From: Chitinophaga rupis
GTDB lineage: Bacteria > Bacteroidota > Bacteroidia > Chitinophagales > Chitinophagaceae
DNA: 64,000 bases
Assembly (NCBI RefSeq): GCF_900109685.1
Contig: NZ_FOBB01000006.1
Location: forward strand, 248,001 to 312,000
Reading direction: 5' to 3'
Of this stretch, positions 16,682 through 24,866 are shown in pieces (position 1 is the first letter of the stretch; each line of letters opens with the position of its first letter). The notes beneath the pieces were generated by a model that saw nothing but the letters and a program-made list of their open reading frames with translations, was not told where the DNA came from and made no database searches. A program made the translations under genes and the position numbers.

Positions 16682-19600
16682 ATGAGAACCCGTTCTACGC
16701 GACGGCACGGACTTCCACGCCGTGCACCGTACCTGTACCTGTATTGTTCCGTTTTACTGCTAGCACTCTGCCTGAGTATGCAAACGTTTGCGCAACAATT
16801 ATCAAGACTCCGCCAAAGCGGCACACGTATCATCAATGAAAGTAATCAGGAAGTGATCCTCAAAGGCGTAGGCCTTGGTGGATGGATGCTTCAGGAAGGT
16901 TACATGATCAAACCTTCATTTTCCGGTGGTGGCACCCAATGGTCCATCAAAAAAAGATTGTATGACCAGGGCCAGACCGATGCGCAGGTAGAAGCCTTCT
17001 ACCAGAGCTGGCGTAACAATTTCATTACCAAAGCAGACATTGATTACCTGGCCTCCCAGGGATTCAACTGCGTGCGGCTGCCGCTGCACTATGAGCTGTT
17101 CCTGACCAGCGCCCAGCGCGCGGTGCGTAACAGCGTAGCCCGCAACTCAGGCAATTACAACACGTATGTAAGCAACCTGACCTCCTGGTACAACAGCAAC
17201 CAGCTGTTTAATGACGCTGACCTGGAAGGGTTCCGCCTCACAGACAGTCTGCTGAAATGGACCGCTGCCAACAACATGTATGTGATCCTGGATCTGCACG
17301 CCGCGCCCGGCGCACAAGGCACAGACGCCAACATTTCCGACGCCCTGGTAGGCAATGATCTGTGGAACAAACAGATCTATAGGGACATGACCGTTCGCCT
17401 GTGGCAGCGCCTCTCCACCCGTTACATCAACAACAACGGCGTGGCTTTTTATGACCTGATCAATGAGCCGAACAACGTACCGGACAACCGTACGATCCAT
17501 GACCTGTTTGAGCGCCTGATCAATGCTATCCGTGCACAGGGTGATGATCACCTGCTCATGATCGAAGGGAACGGATGGGGCAACAACTACAATTACATGG
17601 AGCCCTTTACCTTCACCAACCGCTCCAACCTGGTGTACAACGCCCACCGTTACTGGATCACCAATTCCACTACGGAAACCAATGGCGATGTGAACCAGAT
17701 CAACCTGATCGCCAACATGGTAAACTTCCGTAACACCAACCAGGTACCTGTTTGGGTAGGCGAAACCGGCGAGAACGACAACAACTGGTTAAGCGAAAAC
17801 ATCCGCGCGCTGAATTCAAAAGGTATTGGCTGGTGCCACTGGACGTACAAACGTTTTGACACCCAGGAAAATGCTGCACTAATGCACATTAACCCGCCCT
17901 ACCTGATGGATGGCGCCAGCAACATGGCAGCAGTGCTGAACAATATTAAGTTTGCCAATTGTGTAAAGAACAATGGCACCATTGCAGCCGTAGCACCCGG
18001 TATACAGCCACCTCCATCAACCGGCCCTATTGGTAAAACCATCTGGCTGAAAGGTTTTAACGGCCAGTACGTAAGCTCCGAAAACGGCACCCAGGCTATG
18101 AACTGCAACAGACCTACTGTACAGGGCTGGGAACAGTTCCTGGTAGGTGATGGCGGTAATGGTAAAATTACGCTGAGCAACCAGGGCAAATTTGTTTCTT
18201 CTGAGAACGGAGAACAGGCCATTACCTGCAGCAGAGCCACTGCGCAGGATTGGGAAAAATTTGACTGGATCGTAAATGCTGATGGCACTATTTCCCTGCG
18301 TGGCAATAATGGGCTGTATATCTCTTCTGAAAACGGCACGCAGGCTATGACCTGCACCCGCACTACCATACAGGGCTGGGAAGCCTTCAGCTGGGGTGAG
18401 GTAAGCGCTGCAGCGATGGCCGCAGCAGCAGTTACTAATAACTTTAAAGTAGTAGGTTATATGCCTTCCTGGGCCGGCAACGTAGATCCACAGTCTGTTC
18501 AGTACAGCAAGCTAACACATATCAACTACGCCTTCCTGCTGCCAAATTCCAACGGCAGCCTGCAGCCTATTGAAAACCCGGGTAAGCTGCAAAGCCTGGT
18601 GACCAATGCACATGCTAAAGGCGTGAAAGTAATGATCTCCGTTGGTGGCTGGAATAACGGCAACGACGGTGGTTTTGAAGGATTGGCTGCCAACAGCAGC
18701 ACCCGTACCACTTTCGTGAACAACATGATCGCTTTCGTAAACCAGTACGGCCTGGATGGTGTGGACATTGACTGGGAATATCCTGACAATGGCGCCTCTG
18801 CCAATAACTACCTGGCATTAATGACACAGCTCTCCACTGAAATGCATAACCGTGGTAAGCTGCTTACTGCTGCGGTAGTAGCAGTAGGCGGCAGCAGCAT
18901 TGTAAATGGCGTATTCTCTGTAGTGGACTTCCTGACCATTATGGCATATGATGCCAATAATGCAAATCACTCCACTTACGATTACGCAGTACAATCACTG
19001 AACTACTGGAGAGGCCGCGGCCTGGCTAAAGAAAAGGCCATACTGGGCCTGCCCTTCTACGCACGTCCCAGTTGGGATGGTTATAATACCCTGCTGGCTA
19101 ATGGCGCCAGCCCTAATGCCGATGTATTTAACGGCAACTACTACAACGGTATTCCCACTATTAAACGTAAGACCAACCTGGCATTTGACAATGGCGGCGG
19201 TGTTATGATGTGGGAACTGTCACAGGATGTTGCTCCTACCAATCCTAACTCACTGGTAACTGCCATCTACCAGGTAGTATTGGAAAGAAGCGGCGACACC
19301 AGCAATCCTCCCCCGCCCACAACCGCGCCTATTGGCCAAACCATCTGGCTGCAGGGCTTTAACGGTCAATACGTAAGCTCTGAGAACGGCGAAGAGCCTA
19401 TGAACTGTAACAGACCTACTGTACAGGGCTGGGAGCAGTTCCTGGTAGGCGATGGTAGTAATGGTAAAATTACGCTGAGCAACCAGGGTAAATTTGTTTC
19501 TTCTGAGAACGGGGAACAGGCCATTACCTGCAGCAGAACCACTGCGCAGGATTGGGAAAAATTTGACTGGATTGTAAATGCTGATGGCACTATTTCCCTG

Positions 19601-20020
19601 CGTGGCAACAATGGGCTGTATGTATCTTCTGAGAACGGCACACAGGCCATGACCTGCAACCGCCCTACCATACAGGGCTGGGAAGCCTTTAACTACGGCA
19701 TAGTAGGCGCAGCTGCCAGAGCAGCTATTGCTGCAACAGCTGTTGCTCCTAAAGAAGCAGCCACCGCTAAAGCAGGTAGCGCGCTCGTATATCCGAACCC
19801 GGTAGTAAAGGGCAGCACCTTTACTGTAAAGGTAGAGCAGTACGATGCCAGCAAACCTGTACAGGTAGTGCTGATCGATGTGAACAAAAAGGTGGTGTCC
19901 TATCAAAAGGCCAGCACCGGTATGCTCAGCATCCCCACCGGCAATGTAGCCAGCGGGTTCTATATTATGACCATCACCAACGGTAAAAATACCTATACCA
20001 AAAAGGTGATCATTCAATAA
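16682..20020 (+). CDS. Secreted GH5-trefoil-GH18-trefoil protein with T9SS tail
   Basis: A 1112-residue two-enzyme protein. A basic N-terminal stretch and signal peptide (to about 39, ending QTFAQ) precede a GH5 domain (about 40-430) with acid/base Glu in YDLINEPNN (about 260) and nucleophile in WVGETGEN (about 360). Next comes a three-repeat fascin-like beta-trefoil (about 445-573; GxYVSSENG...GWEQF units), then a GH18 chitinase (about 588-870) with catalytic DGVDIDWEYP, a second trefoil (about 885-1005), and a T9SS type A sorting domain (about 1035-1112; VYPNPVVKGS...KKVIIQ). GH5 members with the start LKGVGLGGW often act on beta-glucans, so a fungal-wall-degrading role (glucan plus chitin) is plausible. 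The two trefoils are nearly identical in DNA, indicating recent duplication or gene conversion. Confidence 0.93.
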   Translation: MRTRSTRRHGLPRRAPYLYLYCSVLLLALCLSMQTFAQQLSRLRQSGTRIINESNQEVILKGVGLGGWMLQEGYMIKPSFSGGGTQWSIKKRLYDQGQTDAQVEAFYQSWRNNFITKADIDYLASQGFNCVRLPLHYELFLTSAQRAVRNSVARNSGNYNTYVSNLTSWYNSNQLFNDADLEGFRLTDSLLKWTAANNMYVILDLHAAPGAQGTDANISDALVGNDLWNKQIYRDMTVRLWQRLSTRYINNNGVAFYDLINEPNNVPDNRTIHDLFERLINAIRAQGDDHLLMIEGNGWGNNYNYMEPFTFTNRSNLVYNAHRYWITNSTTETNGDVNQINLIANMVNFRNTNQVPVWVGETGENDNNWLSENIRALNSKGIGWCHWTYKRFDTQENAALMHINPPYLMDGASNMAAVLNNIKFANCVKNNGTIAAVAPGIQPPPSTGPIGKTIWLKGFNGQYVSSENGTQAMNCNRPTVQGWEQFLVGDGGNGKITLSNQGKFVSSENGEQAITCSRATAQDWEKFDWIVNADGTISLRGNNGLYISSENGTQAMTCTRTTIQGWEAFSWGEVSAAAMAAAAVTNNFKVVGYMPSWAGNVDPQSVQYSKLTHINYAFLLPNSNGSLQPIENPGKLQSLVTNAHAKGVKVMISVGGWNNGNDGGFEGLAANSSTRTTFVNNMIAFVNQYGLDGVDIDWEYPDNGASANNYLALMTQLSTEMHNRGKLLTAAVVAVGGSSIVNGVFSVVDFLTIMAYDANNANHSTYDYAVQSLNYWRGRGLAKEKAILGLPFYARPSWDGYNTLLANGASPNADVFNGNYYNGIPTIKRKTNLAFDNGGGVMMWELSQDVAPTNPNSLVTAIYQVVLERSGDTSNPPPPTTAPIGQTIWLQGFNGQYVSSENGEEPMNCNRPTVQGWEQFLVGDGSNGKITLSNQGKFVSSENGEQAITCSRTTAQDWEKFDWIVNADGTISLRGNNGLYVSSENGTQAMTCNRPTIQGWEAFNYGIVGAAARAAIAATAVAPKEAATAKAGSALVYPNPVVKGSTFTVKVEQYDASKPVQVVLIDVNKKVVSYQKASTGMLSIPTGNVASGFYIMTITNGKNTYTKKVIIQ

Positions 20021-20033
20021 CTCAACTAACTAA

Positions 20034-20070
20034 AACAAACACTGCCGGTAAAAGACCGGCAGTGTTGTTT
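20034..20070 (+). terminator. Terminator after the GH5/GH18 gene
   Basis: AACACTGCCGGT (20038-20049) pairs exactly with ACCGGCAGTGTT (20055-20066) around AAAAG, followed by GTTTAT. It separates the two chitinase genes into different transcripts. Confidence 0.85.
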
Positions 20071-20116
20071 ATACCGTATTGCGAGCTTTACGATCTCTTA
20101 ATTTAACCTACATCTT

Positions 20117-21760
20117 ATGAAAAAAAACCTATGGAATAAAACAGTCCTGCTGTTATTCCTGCTGCTTGCTACATCCTGGCAGACCTTTTCACAAACGCCA
20201 TTTAAAGTAGTAGGCTATTTGCCCACCTGGGGCGGCAATGTAAGCGACGTGCAATTCACTAAGCTTACGCACGTTAATTATGCCTTCCTGATCCCTACTG
20301 CTTCCGGCAGCTATCAGCCGATTGAAAATCCATCCAAGCTGCAAAGCCTGGTGAGCGCTGCACATGCCAAAGGTGTTAAGGTGATCATTTCTGTAGGTGG
20401 CGGCGGCGGTGATGTGGGTTTCCGCACCATTGCGCCCAGTGCTGCTATACGTGCCACTTTCGTCAGCAACATGATGACTTTTGTAAACCAGTACAACCTG
20501 GATGGTGTGGATATTGACTGGGAATATCCCAGCGGCACCAATGAGCCGCAGAACTTCCTACTGCTGATGCAGGACCTGTATAACGCCCTGCACCCCAAAG
20601 GCAAGCTGCTCACAGCTGCCGTAATTGGCGAAGGCGGTTCCATGTTTGTGAACGGCCTTTTTCCCATTACAGATTACCTTGCCATAATGGCGTATGACGA
20701 TAATGATTTTCAACATTCCACCTACGACCTGGCCGTTTCCTGTATGAACTATTGGTTAGGCCGCGGCCTGCCTAAGGACAAGGCAGTGCTGGGCGTGCCA
20801 TTTTTTGGCCGGCCCGGCTGGATAGGTTACAACGAATTGCTTTCGAGAGGAGCCAGCCCCAACGCAGATGTATTTGGTAACATAGGATATAACGGTATAC
20901 CCACTATTAAGAAGAAAACAAATCTCGCCTATGACAGGGGCGGCGGCATTATGATGTGGGACCTTTCTACAGACGGTGCAGGCGCCACGTCCCTGGTATC
21001 GGCCATTCATGAAGTAGTGGCACAAAGAAGCGGTGATACCAGCACGCCACCGCCCCCCACTACCACAGCGCCTGTTGGTAAAACCATCTGGCTGAAAGGC
21101 TTTAACGGCCAGTATGTAAGCTCGGAGAACGGCGAAGAGCCTATGAACTGTAACCGGGCTACGGTACAGGGCTGGGAGCAGTTCCTGGTAGGCGATGCCG
21201 GCAACGGTAAAATTACACTGAGCAACCAGGGTAAATTTGTTTCTTCTGAGAACGGTGCTGCCCCTATGAACTGCAACCGGGATGCTGCGGATGGCTGGGA
21301 ACAGTTTGAGTGGATCGCGAATGCAGATGGTACTATTTCACTAAAAGGCAGCAATGGCTTGTTTGTTTCTTCGGAGAACGGTATCCAGGCTATGACCTGT
21401 AACAGGGCCACTGCACAGGGCTGGGAAGACTTTACCTATGGCATAGTAGGCGCAGCTGCCAAAACAGCTATTGCTGCTGAAATTACTACCCAAACAGCGG
21501 AAAGCGCTAAAACAGGTAACACCGTCGTATATCCCAACCCGGTAGTGAAAGGCAGCTCCTTTACCGTGAAGGTAGCGCAGTATGATGCCAGCAAACCGGT
21601 ACAGGTGCAGCTGGTGGATGTGAACAAACGGGTAGTGTCCTATCAAAAGGCCAGTGCCGGTGTGCTCACCATTCCCACCGGCAACATTGCCAGTGGTTTA
21701 TATATCATGACCATTACCAACGGTAAGCATACGTACACCAAAAAGATCATCATTCAATAA
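20117..21760 (+). CDS. Secreted GH18 chitinase with fascin-like trefoil and T9SS tail
   Basis: A 547-residue protein. Signal peptide (about 1-26, ending WQTFSQ), GH18 domain (about 30-310) with SVGGGGGD substrate-site strand and catalytic DGVDIDWEYP, a three-repeat fascin-like beta-trefoil (about 325-445), and a T9SS sorting domain (about 470-547; VVYPNPVVKGSS...KKIIIQ). It is collinear with, and closely similar to, the C-terminal half of the preceding GH5/GH18 protein, so the two arose by tandem duplication. Predicted role: endo- or exo-acting chitin hydrolysis at the cell surface or outside the cell. It is separated from its neighbours by terminators on both sides. Confidence 0.94.
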   Translation: MKKNLWNKTVLLLFLLLATSWQTFSQTPFKVVGYLPTWGGNVSDVQFTKLTHVNYAFLIPTASGSYQPIENPSKLQSLVSAAHAKGVKVIISVGGGGGDVGFRTIAPSAAIRATFVSNMMTFVNQYNLDGVDIDWEYPSGTNEPQNFLLLMQDLYNALHPKGKLLTAAVIGEGGSMFVNGLFPITDYLAIMAYDDNDFQHSTYDLAVSCMNYWLGRGLPKDKAVLGVPFFGRPGWIGYNELLSRGASPNADVFGNIGYNGIPTIKKKTNLAYDRGGGIMMWDLSTDGAGATSLVSAIHEVVAQRSGDTSTPPPPTTTAPVGKTIWLKGFNGQYVSSENGEEPMNCNRATVQGWEQFLVGDAGNGKITLSNQGKFVSSENGAAPMNCNRDAADGWEQFEWIANADGTISLKGSNGLFVSSENGIQAMTCNRATAQGWEDFTYGIVGAAAKTAIAAEITTQTAESAKTGNTVVYPNPVVKGSSFTVKVAQYDASKPVQVQLVDVNKRVVSYQKASAGVLTIPTGNIASGLYIMTITNGKHTYTKKIIIQ

Positions 21761-21782
21761 AAAAGCATACACGTAGGAACAC

Positions 21783-21811
21783 AGGCCGGGTATTTTTGCC
21801 CGGCCTTTTTT
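21783..21811 (+). terminator. Terminator after the GH18 chitinase gene
   Basis: AGGCCGGG (21783-21790) pairs with CCCGGCCT (21799-21806), followed by TTTTTT. A textbook rho-independent terminator. Confidence 0.92.
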
Positions 21812-21875
21812 GTACCTGCAGCTACATGGAAATCTCAGCCGGAACGCCTAATTTCACATAAATGCCCGGCCCATT

Positions 21876-23561
21876 GTGAAAACATTTTCCTTATCCATTT
21901 CCCTTCTTTTTCCCCTATGCCTGCTGCTGGCCGGTATACCTGCACGGGCGCAAACACCCCGGTATGTAATTGCCTTTACAGATAAAAATGGGAGCCCTTA
22001 TCAGCTGAATGCGCCTGCAGCATATTTATCCACCCGCGCAATTGAGCGCCGCAGCCGCCAGCAAATTGCCATAGACAGTACTGACCTGCCGGTGAATGCG
22101 GATTATGTGAATGCCGTACTGCAAACCGGCAATGTACAATTGGGCTACACCTTACGCTGGACTAACCAGGCTGTTATTGCCACCAATGATGCAGCTGCCC
22201 TGCTAAAAATACAGCAGCTGCCCTTTGTAAGAACGCTGGTAAAAAGTGCCAACAGGCTATCAGCCCCGGGTGACCGGCGCAGGCGGGATAGCGTTAGTAC
22301 CGCCCGTATAATGGGTACTACAGATATTGATTACGGCAGCGCCTATACGCAAATTCATTTACATGAAGGGGAATACCTGCATAATAAAAACCTGAAAGGA
22401 AATGGTATGCTGATAGCGGTGCTGGATGGCGGTTTCCCTTCTGTAAACAATAACCGCGCTTTTACCTGGCTGCGTAATAACCAGAAAATTACCTATACCC
22501 GCAACTTTACAGATGGTACGGCGGATGTATATAATTATAGTGATCATGGCACACATTGCCTGTCTATACTAGCCGCTGACCTGCCAGGCGAAATAACCGG
22601 TACTGCGCCGGAAGCCGGTTATGTACTGTTACGCACAGAGGAAGCCGGCACAGAACAACCCATAGAAGAAAGCAACTGGGCCGCCGGTGTGGAGCTGGCA
22701 GATAGTTTAGGCGTGGACGTAATCTCCTCCTCCCTGGGATATAACACGTTTGATGATCCGCAGTATGATCATACCTATGCGCAGCTGGACGGTCATAGCC
22801 TGGCTATTACACGAGCCGCTGCACTGGCAGTACGCAAAGGCATGATCGTGGTAAATGCAGCCGGTAATGAAGGGGAATCATCCTGGAAATACCTGCTGGC
22901 TCCTGCGGATGCAGACAGTGTGCTGACCGTAGGCGCGGTAACCAGCCAGGCGCGGGTAGCTAATTTCAGCAGCTATGGCCCTACCGCAGATGGACGTATA
23001 AAACCCGATGTAGCCGCAATGGGGGTAGGTACAGCGTTAGTAACCATAGATGGAACTATTGCCGGCGGCAACGGCACTTCTTATGCATGCCCGGTGCTGG
23101 CGGGTTTGGTAACCTGCTTATGGCAGGCTTTTCCCCGGCGTACCAACCTGGAAATTGTGCAGGCGGTAAAGGCATGCTCCAGCCAATACCCGGCCAGGGA
23201 TAATCGCATGGGATACGGCATTCCCAACTTTCATGCAGCCTATGATACTTTATTGAAACGGGAAGCGGGCGATACGGCTTTTATCCGCGAGCAGCTAGCC
23301 AACCACATGATCAAAATATTTCCTAATCCTTTTACCAGTCAGCTAAGCATCTATTATCAATCCACAGCCTCACAGCAACCCATTTACCTGCAGCTGATAG
23401 ATGGCGCAGGGCGGCTTACCCGTACCTGGCAGCTACCTGCTGTAAGCAATTACGGCTACTTTACCACGCAAACCGGATTAGATAAATTACCGGTAGGTAT
23501 GTACTACCTGAGATTTGTACAGGGGAATAACAAAGAGGTGGTGAAGCTGGTAAAACAGTAA
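21876..23561 (+). CDS. Secreted subtilisin-like (S8) serine peptidase with T9SS tail
   Basis: A 561-residue protein starting with GTG; the signal peptide (about 1-25, ending PARAQ) supports this start. The peptidase S8 triad is visible: Asp in IAVLDGGFP (about 183), His in YSDHGTHCLSILA (about 223) and Ser in GNGTSYACPVLAGLV (about 403), with oxyanion Asn in VVNAAGNEGE. A propeptide-like region (about 26-145) precedes the catalytic domain. The C-terminal 80 residues (KIFPNPFTSQLSIYYQ to VVKLVKQ) are a T9SS type A sorting domain. Substrate unknown; it may process surface enzymes or digest environmental protein. Confidence 0.93.
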   Translation: MKTFSLSISLLFPLCLLLAGIPARAQTPRYVIAFTDKNGSPYQLNAPAAYLSTRAIERRSRQQIAIDSTDLPVNADYVNAVLQTGNVQLGYTLRWTNQAVIATNDAAALLKIQQLPFVRTLVKSANRLSAPGDRRRRDSVSTARIMGTTDIDYGSAYTQIHLHEGEYLHNKNLKGNGMLIAVLDGGFPSVNNNRAFTWLRNNQKITYTRNFTDGTADVYNYSDHGTHCLSILAADLPGEITGTAPEAGYVLLRTEEAGTEQPIEESNWAAGVELADSLGVDVISSSLGYNTFDDPQYDHTYAQLDGHSLAITRAAALAVRKGMIVVNAAGNEGESSWKYLLAPADADSVLTVGAVTSQARVANFSSYGPTADGRIKPDVAAMGVGTALVTIDGTIAGGNGTSYACPVLAGLVTCLWQAFPRRTNLEIVQAVKACSSQYPARDNRMGYGIPNFHAAYDTLLKREAGDTAFIREQLANHMIKIFPNPFTSQLSIYYQSTASQQPIYLQLIDGAGRLTRTWQLPAVSNYGYFTTQTGLDKLPVGMYYLRFVQGNNKEVVKLVKQ

Positions 23562-23567
23562 TTCCAT

Positions 23568-23604
23568 CATCTGTACATCTGCATACTTGCACATCCGCAC
23601 ATTT
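23568..23604. repeat. Intergenic TCTGCA/TGCACAT word repeat
   Basis: A short tract between convergent genes built from variants of CATCTGCA and TTGCACATCCGCACATTT. The same words, or their complements (GATGTGCAGATGTGCA), recur at 37781-37802, 53103-53141 and 60571-60614. Confidence 0.45.
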
Positions 23605-24772
23605 ACTTCATCAATTTGGCCGCAAACATAGTATCCGCGCCAATGTTATAACCAGTAATAATACCGCCATCGCGCCATTGCAGGCCGGTGTGTTCGCAAA
23701 TATGTTTTACCACCGCTTCATTCTCCTGCTTAAAGGCAGAGCAGGTTATATAAATCAATGAACCGCCTTTTTTTAACAGCGGTACAACGTTTTCGGCTAT
23801 ACGTTTTTGTAAGTTGTGAAAGGTATTAATGCGCGTTTCTTCAAAAAAGTACAGGTGCTCCGGGCTGCGGCCCCAGGTACCGGAACCGGTGCAGGGCGCA
23901 TCCAGTATAATACCGTCAAACGATCCGTAGTCAAGGGTTTTCGGGGGTACAGGCAGCGTAAGGTCCAGCGCTTTGGTCTCATAGTTTTTAATACCTGCAG
24001 TGTAAAAACGCTCATACAGGTTTTGCAGTATGGATACACGCACATCACTCACCGTAAGCTGCACGCGTGGTTCCTTATCCATTAGCAGTAAAGATTTTCC
24101 GCCGCTGGCGGCACAGGCATCCCACCAGCGCTGCCCGGGTTTGGGCGTAAACAGCTGGCCGGTTTGCTGGGAAGAGGCATCCTGGATCTCGTACCAATCT
24201 TTATTCTTAATGATGGTTTCTATGTTAGTGCCGTTGGATAATGCCAGCATATCATCAGCCAGCCACTCCCCTGTTACACCAGCATCCTGCAGCAATGCGG
24301 TAATAGCTTCCTGCTTGTTCTTCCGCACACGGATGAATAAGCGGGGCTGCACAAAATAGGCGTTGGCAAAAGCCACTGCATCTATTCCTTCAGAAAGGGA
24401 GGCTGTAAAGGGAAAAATATCATTGGGTGTGGGCGATTGCCCGTTAAAGGAAACGGCAGACAATTTTTCTGCTACAGGCAAAGTAACCTGCTCATTCCAT
24501 TCCGGTTTTAACAGGGCCAGTATTTCATTGCTTTGTGTTTCGCATAAGAAAAGGCCCAGCAACAGCCGGTCCTTTACGGGCATTTCATTTTTCCATAAAT
24601 GGCCCAGGCGGTAAAAGGCATAGGCCAGCTGCGAGATCCAGCGCCTGTCGCGGCTGCCCATTTGCGGGTTTTGCTTAAAAAATGGCTTCAGAAAATGGTG
24701 TAATGGCAGGCTGCCATCATAAGTGGTAACGATCTTCTCTGCTGATAACAAGTAATTTTCCCAACGGGTCAT
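23603..24772 (-). CDS. RsmB/NOP2-type RNA m5C methyltransferase
   Basis: A 389-residue protein with an N-terminal NusB-like helical region and a C-terminal SAM-dependent methyltransferase domain. Motif I is WWDACAASGGKSLLLMD, motif IV ILDAPCTGSGTWGR carries one conserved Cys, and motif VI LIYITCSAFKQENE carries the second; this two-Cys arrangement is diagnostic of RNA m5C methyltransferases. The likely target is 16S rRNA, as for RsmB (Fmu), but another rRNA or tRNA cytidine is possible. It lies downstream of odhB on the same strand, separated by a 20-bp-stem hairpin. Confidence 0.88.
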   Translation of the reverse strand: MTRWENYLLSAEKIVTTYDGSLPLHHFLKPFFKQNPQMGSRDRRWISQLAYAFYRLGHLWKNEMPVKDRLLLGLFLCETQSNEILALLKPEWNEQVTLPVAEKLSAVSFNGQSPTPNDIFPFTASLSEGIDAVAFANAYFVQPRLFIRVRKNKQEAITALLQDAGVTGEWLADDMLALSNGTNIETIIKNKDWYEIQDASSQQTGQLFTPKPGQRWWDACAASGGKSLLLMDKEPRVQLTVSDVRVSILQNLYERFYTAGIKNYETKALDLTLPVPPKTLDYGSFDGIILDAPCTGSGTWGRSPEHLYFFEETRINTFHNLQKRIAENVVPLLKKGGSLIYITCSAFKQENEAVVKHICEHTGLQWRDGGIITGYNIGADTMFAAKLMK

Positions 24773-24797
24773 GGGGCAAAGAAAAGTAAAAAAGCAA

Positions 24798-24848
24798 AAA
24801 GCAAAAATTAAAAAGTAGAACCGGGTTTTACTTTTTAATTTTTGCTTT
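24798..24848. terminator. 20-bp perfect A/T-rich hairpin between odhB and the methyltransferase gene
   Basis: AAAGCAAAAATTAAAAAGTA (24798-24817) is exactly complementary to 24829-24848 around an 11-nt loop. It is built from the repeated word AAAAGCAAAAA. It lies after odhB on its strand and may end that transcript, although its arms lack the usual GC-rich stem. Confidence 0.5.
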
Positions 24849-24866
24849 ATTAATTTATCAGGAAGA

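Noticed and set aside
16779..16792. Third near-copy of the LacI-type palindrome (TGCAAACGTTTGCG)
   Set aside because: It has one mismatch and encodes the signal-peptide end MQTFAQ, a common sequence in such proteins; most likely coincidence.
18010..21430. Repeated blocks that could suggest a repeat array
   Set aside because: They are coding repeats of fascin-like trefoil modules in two chitinase genes, not an interspersed or CRISPR-type array.
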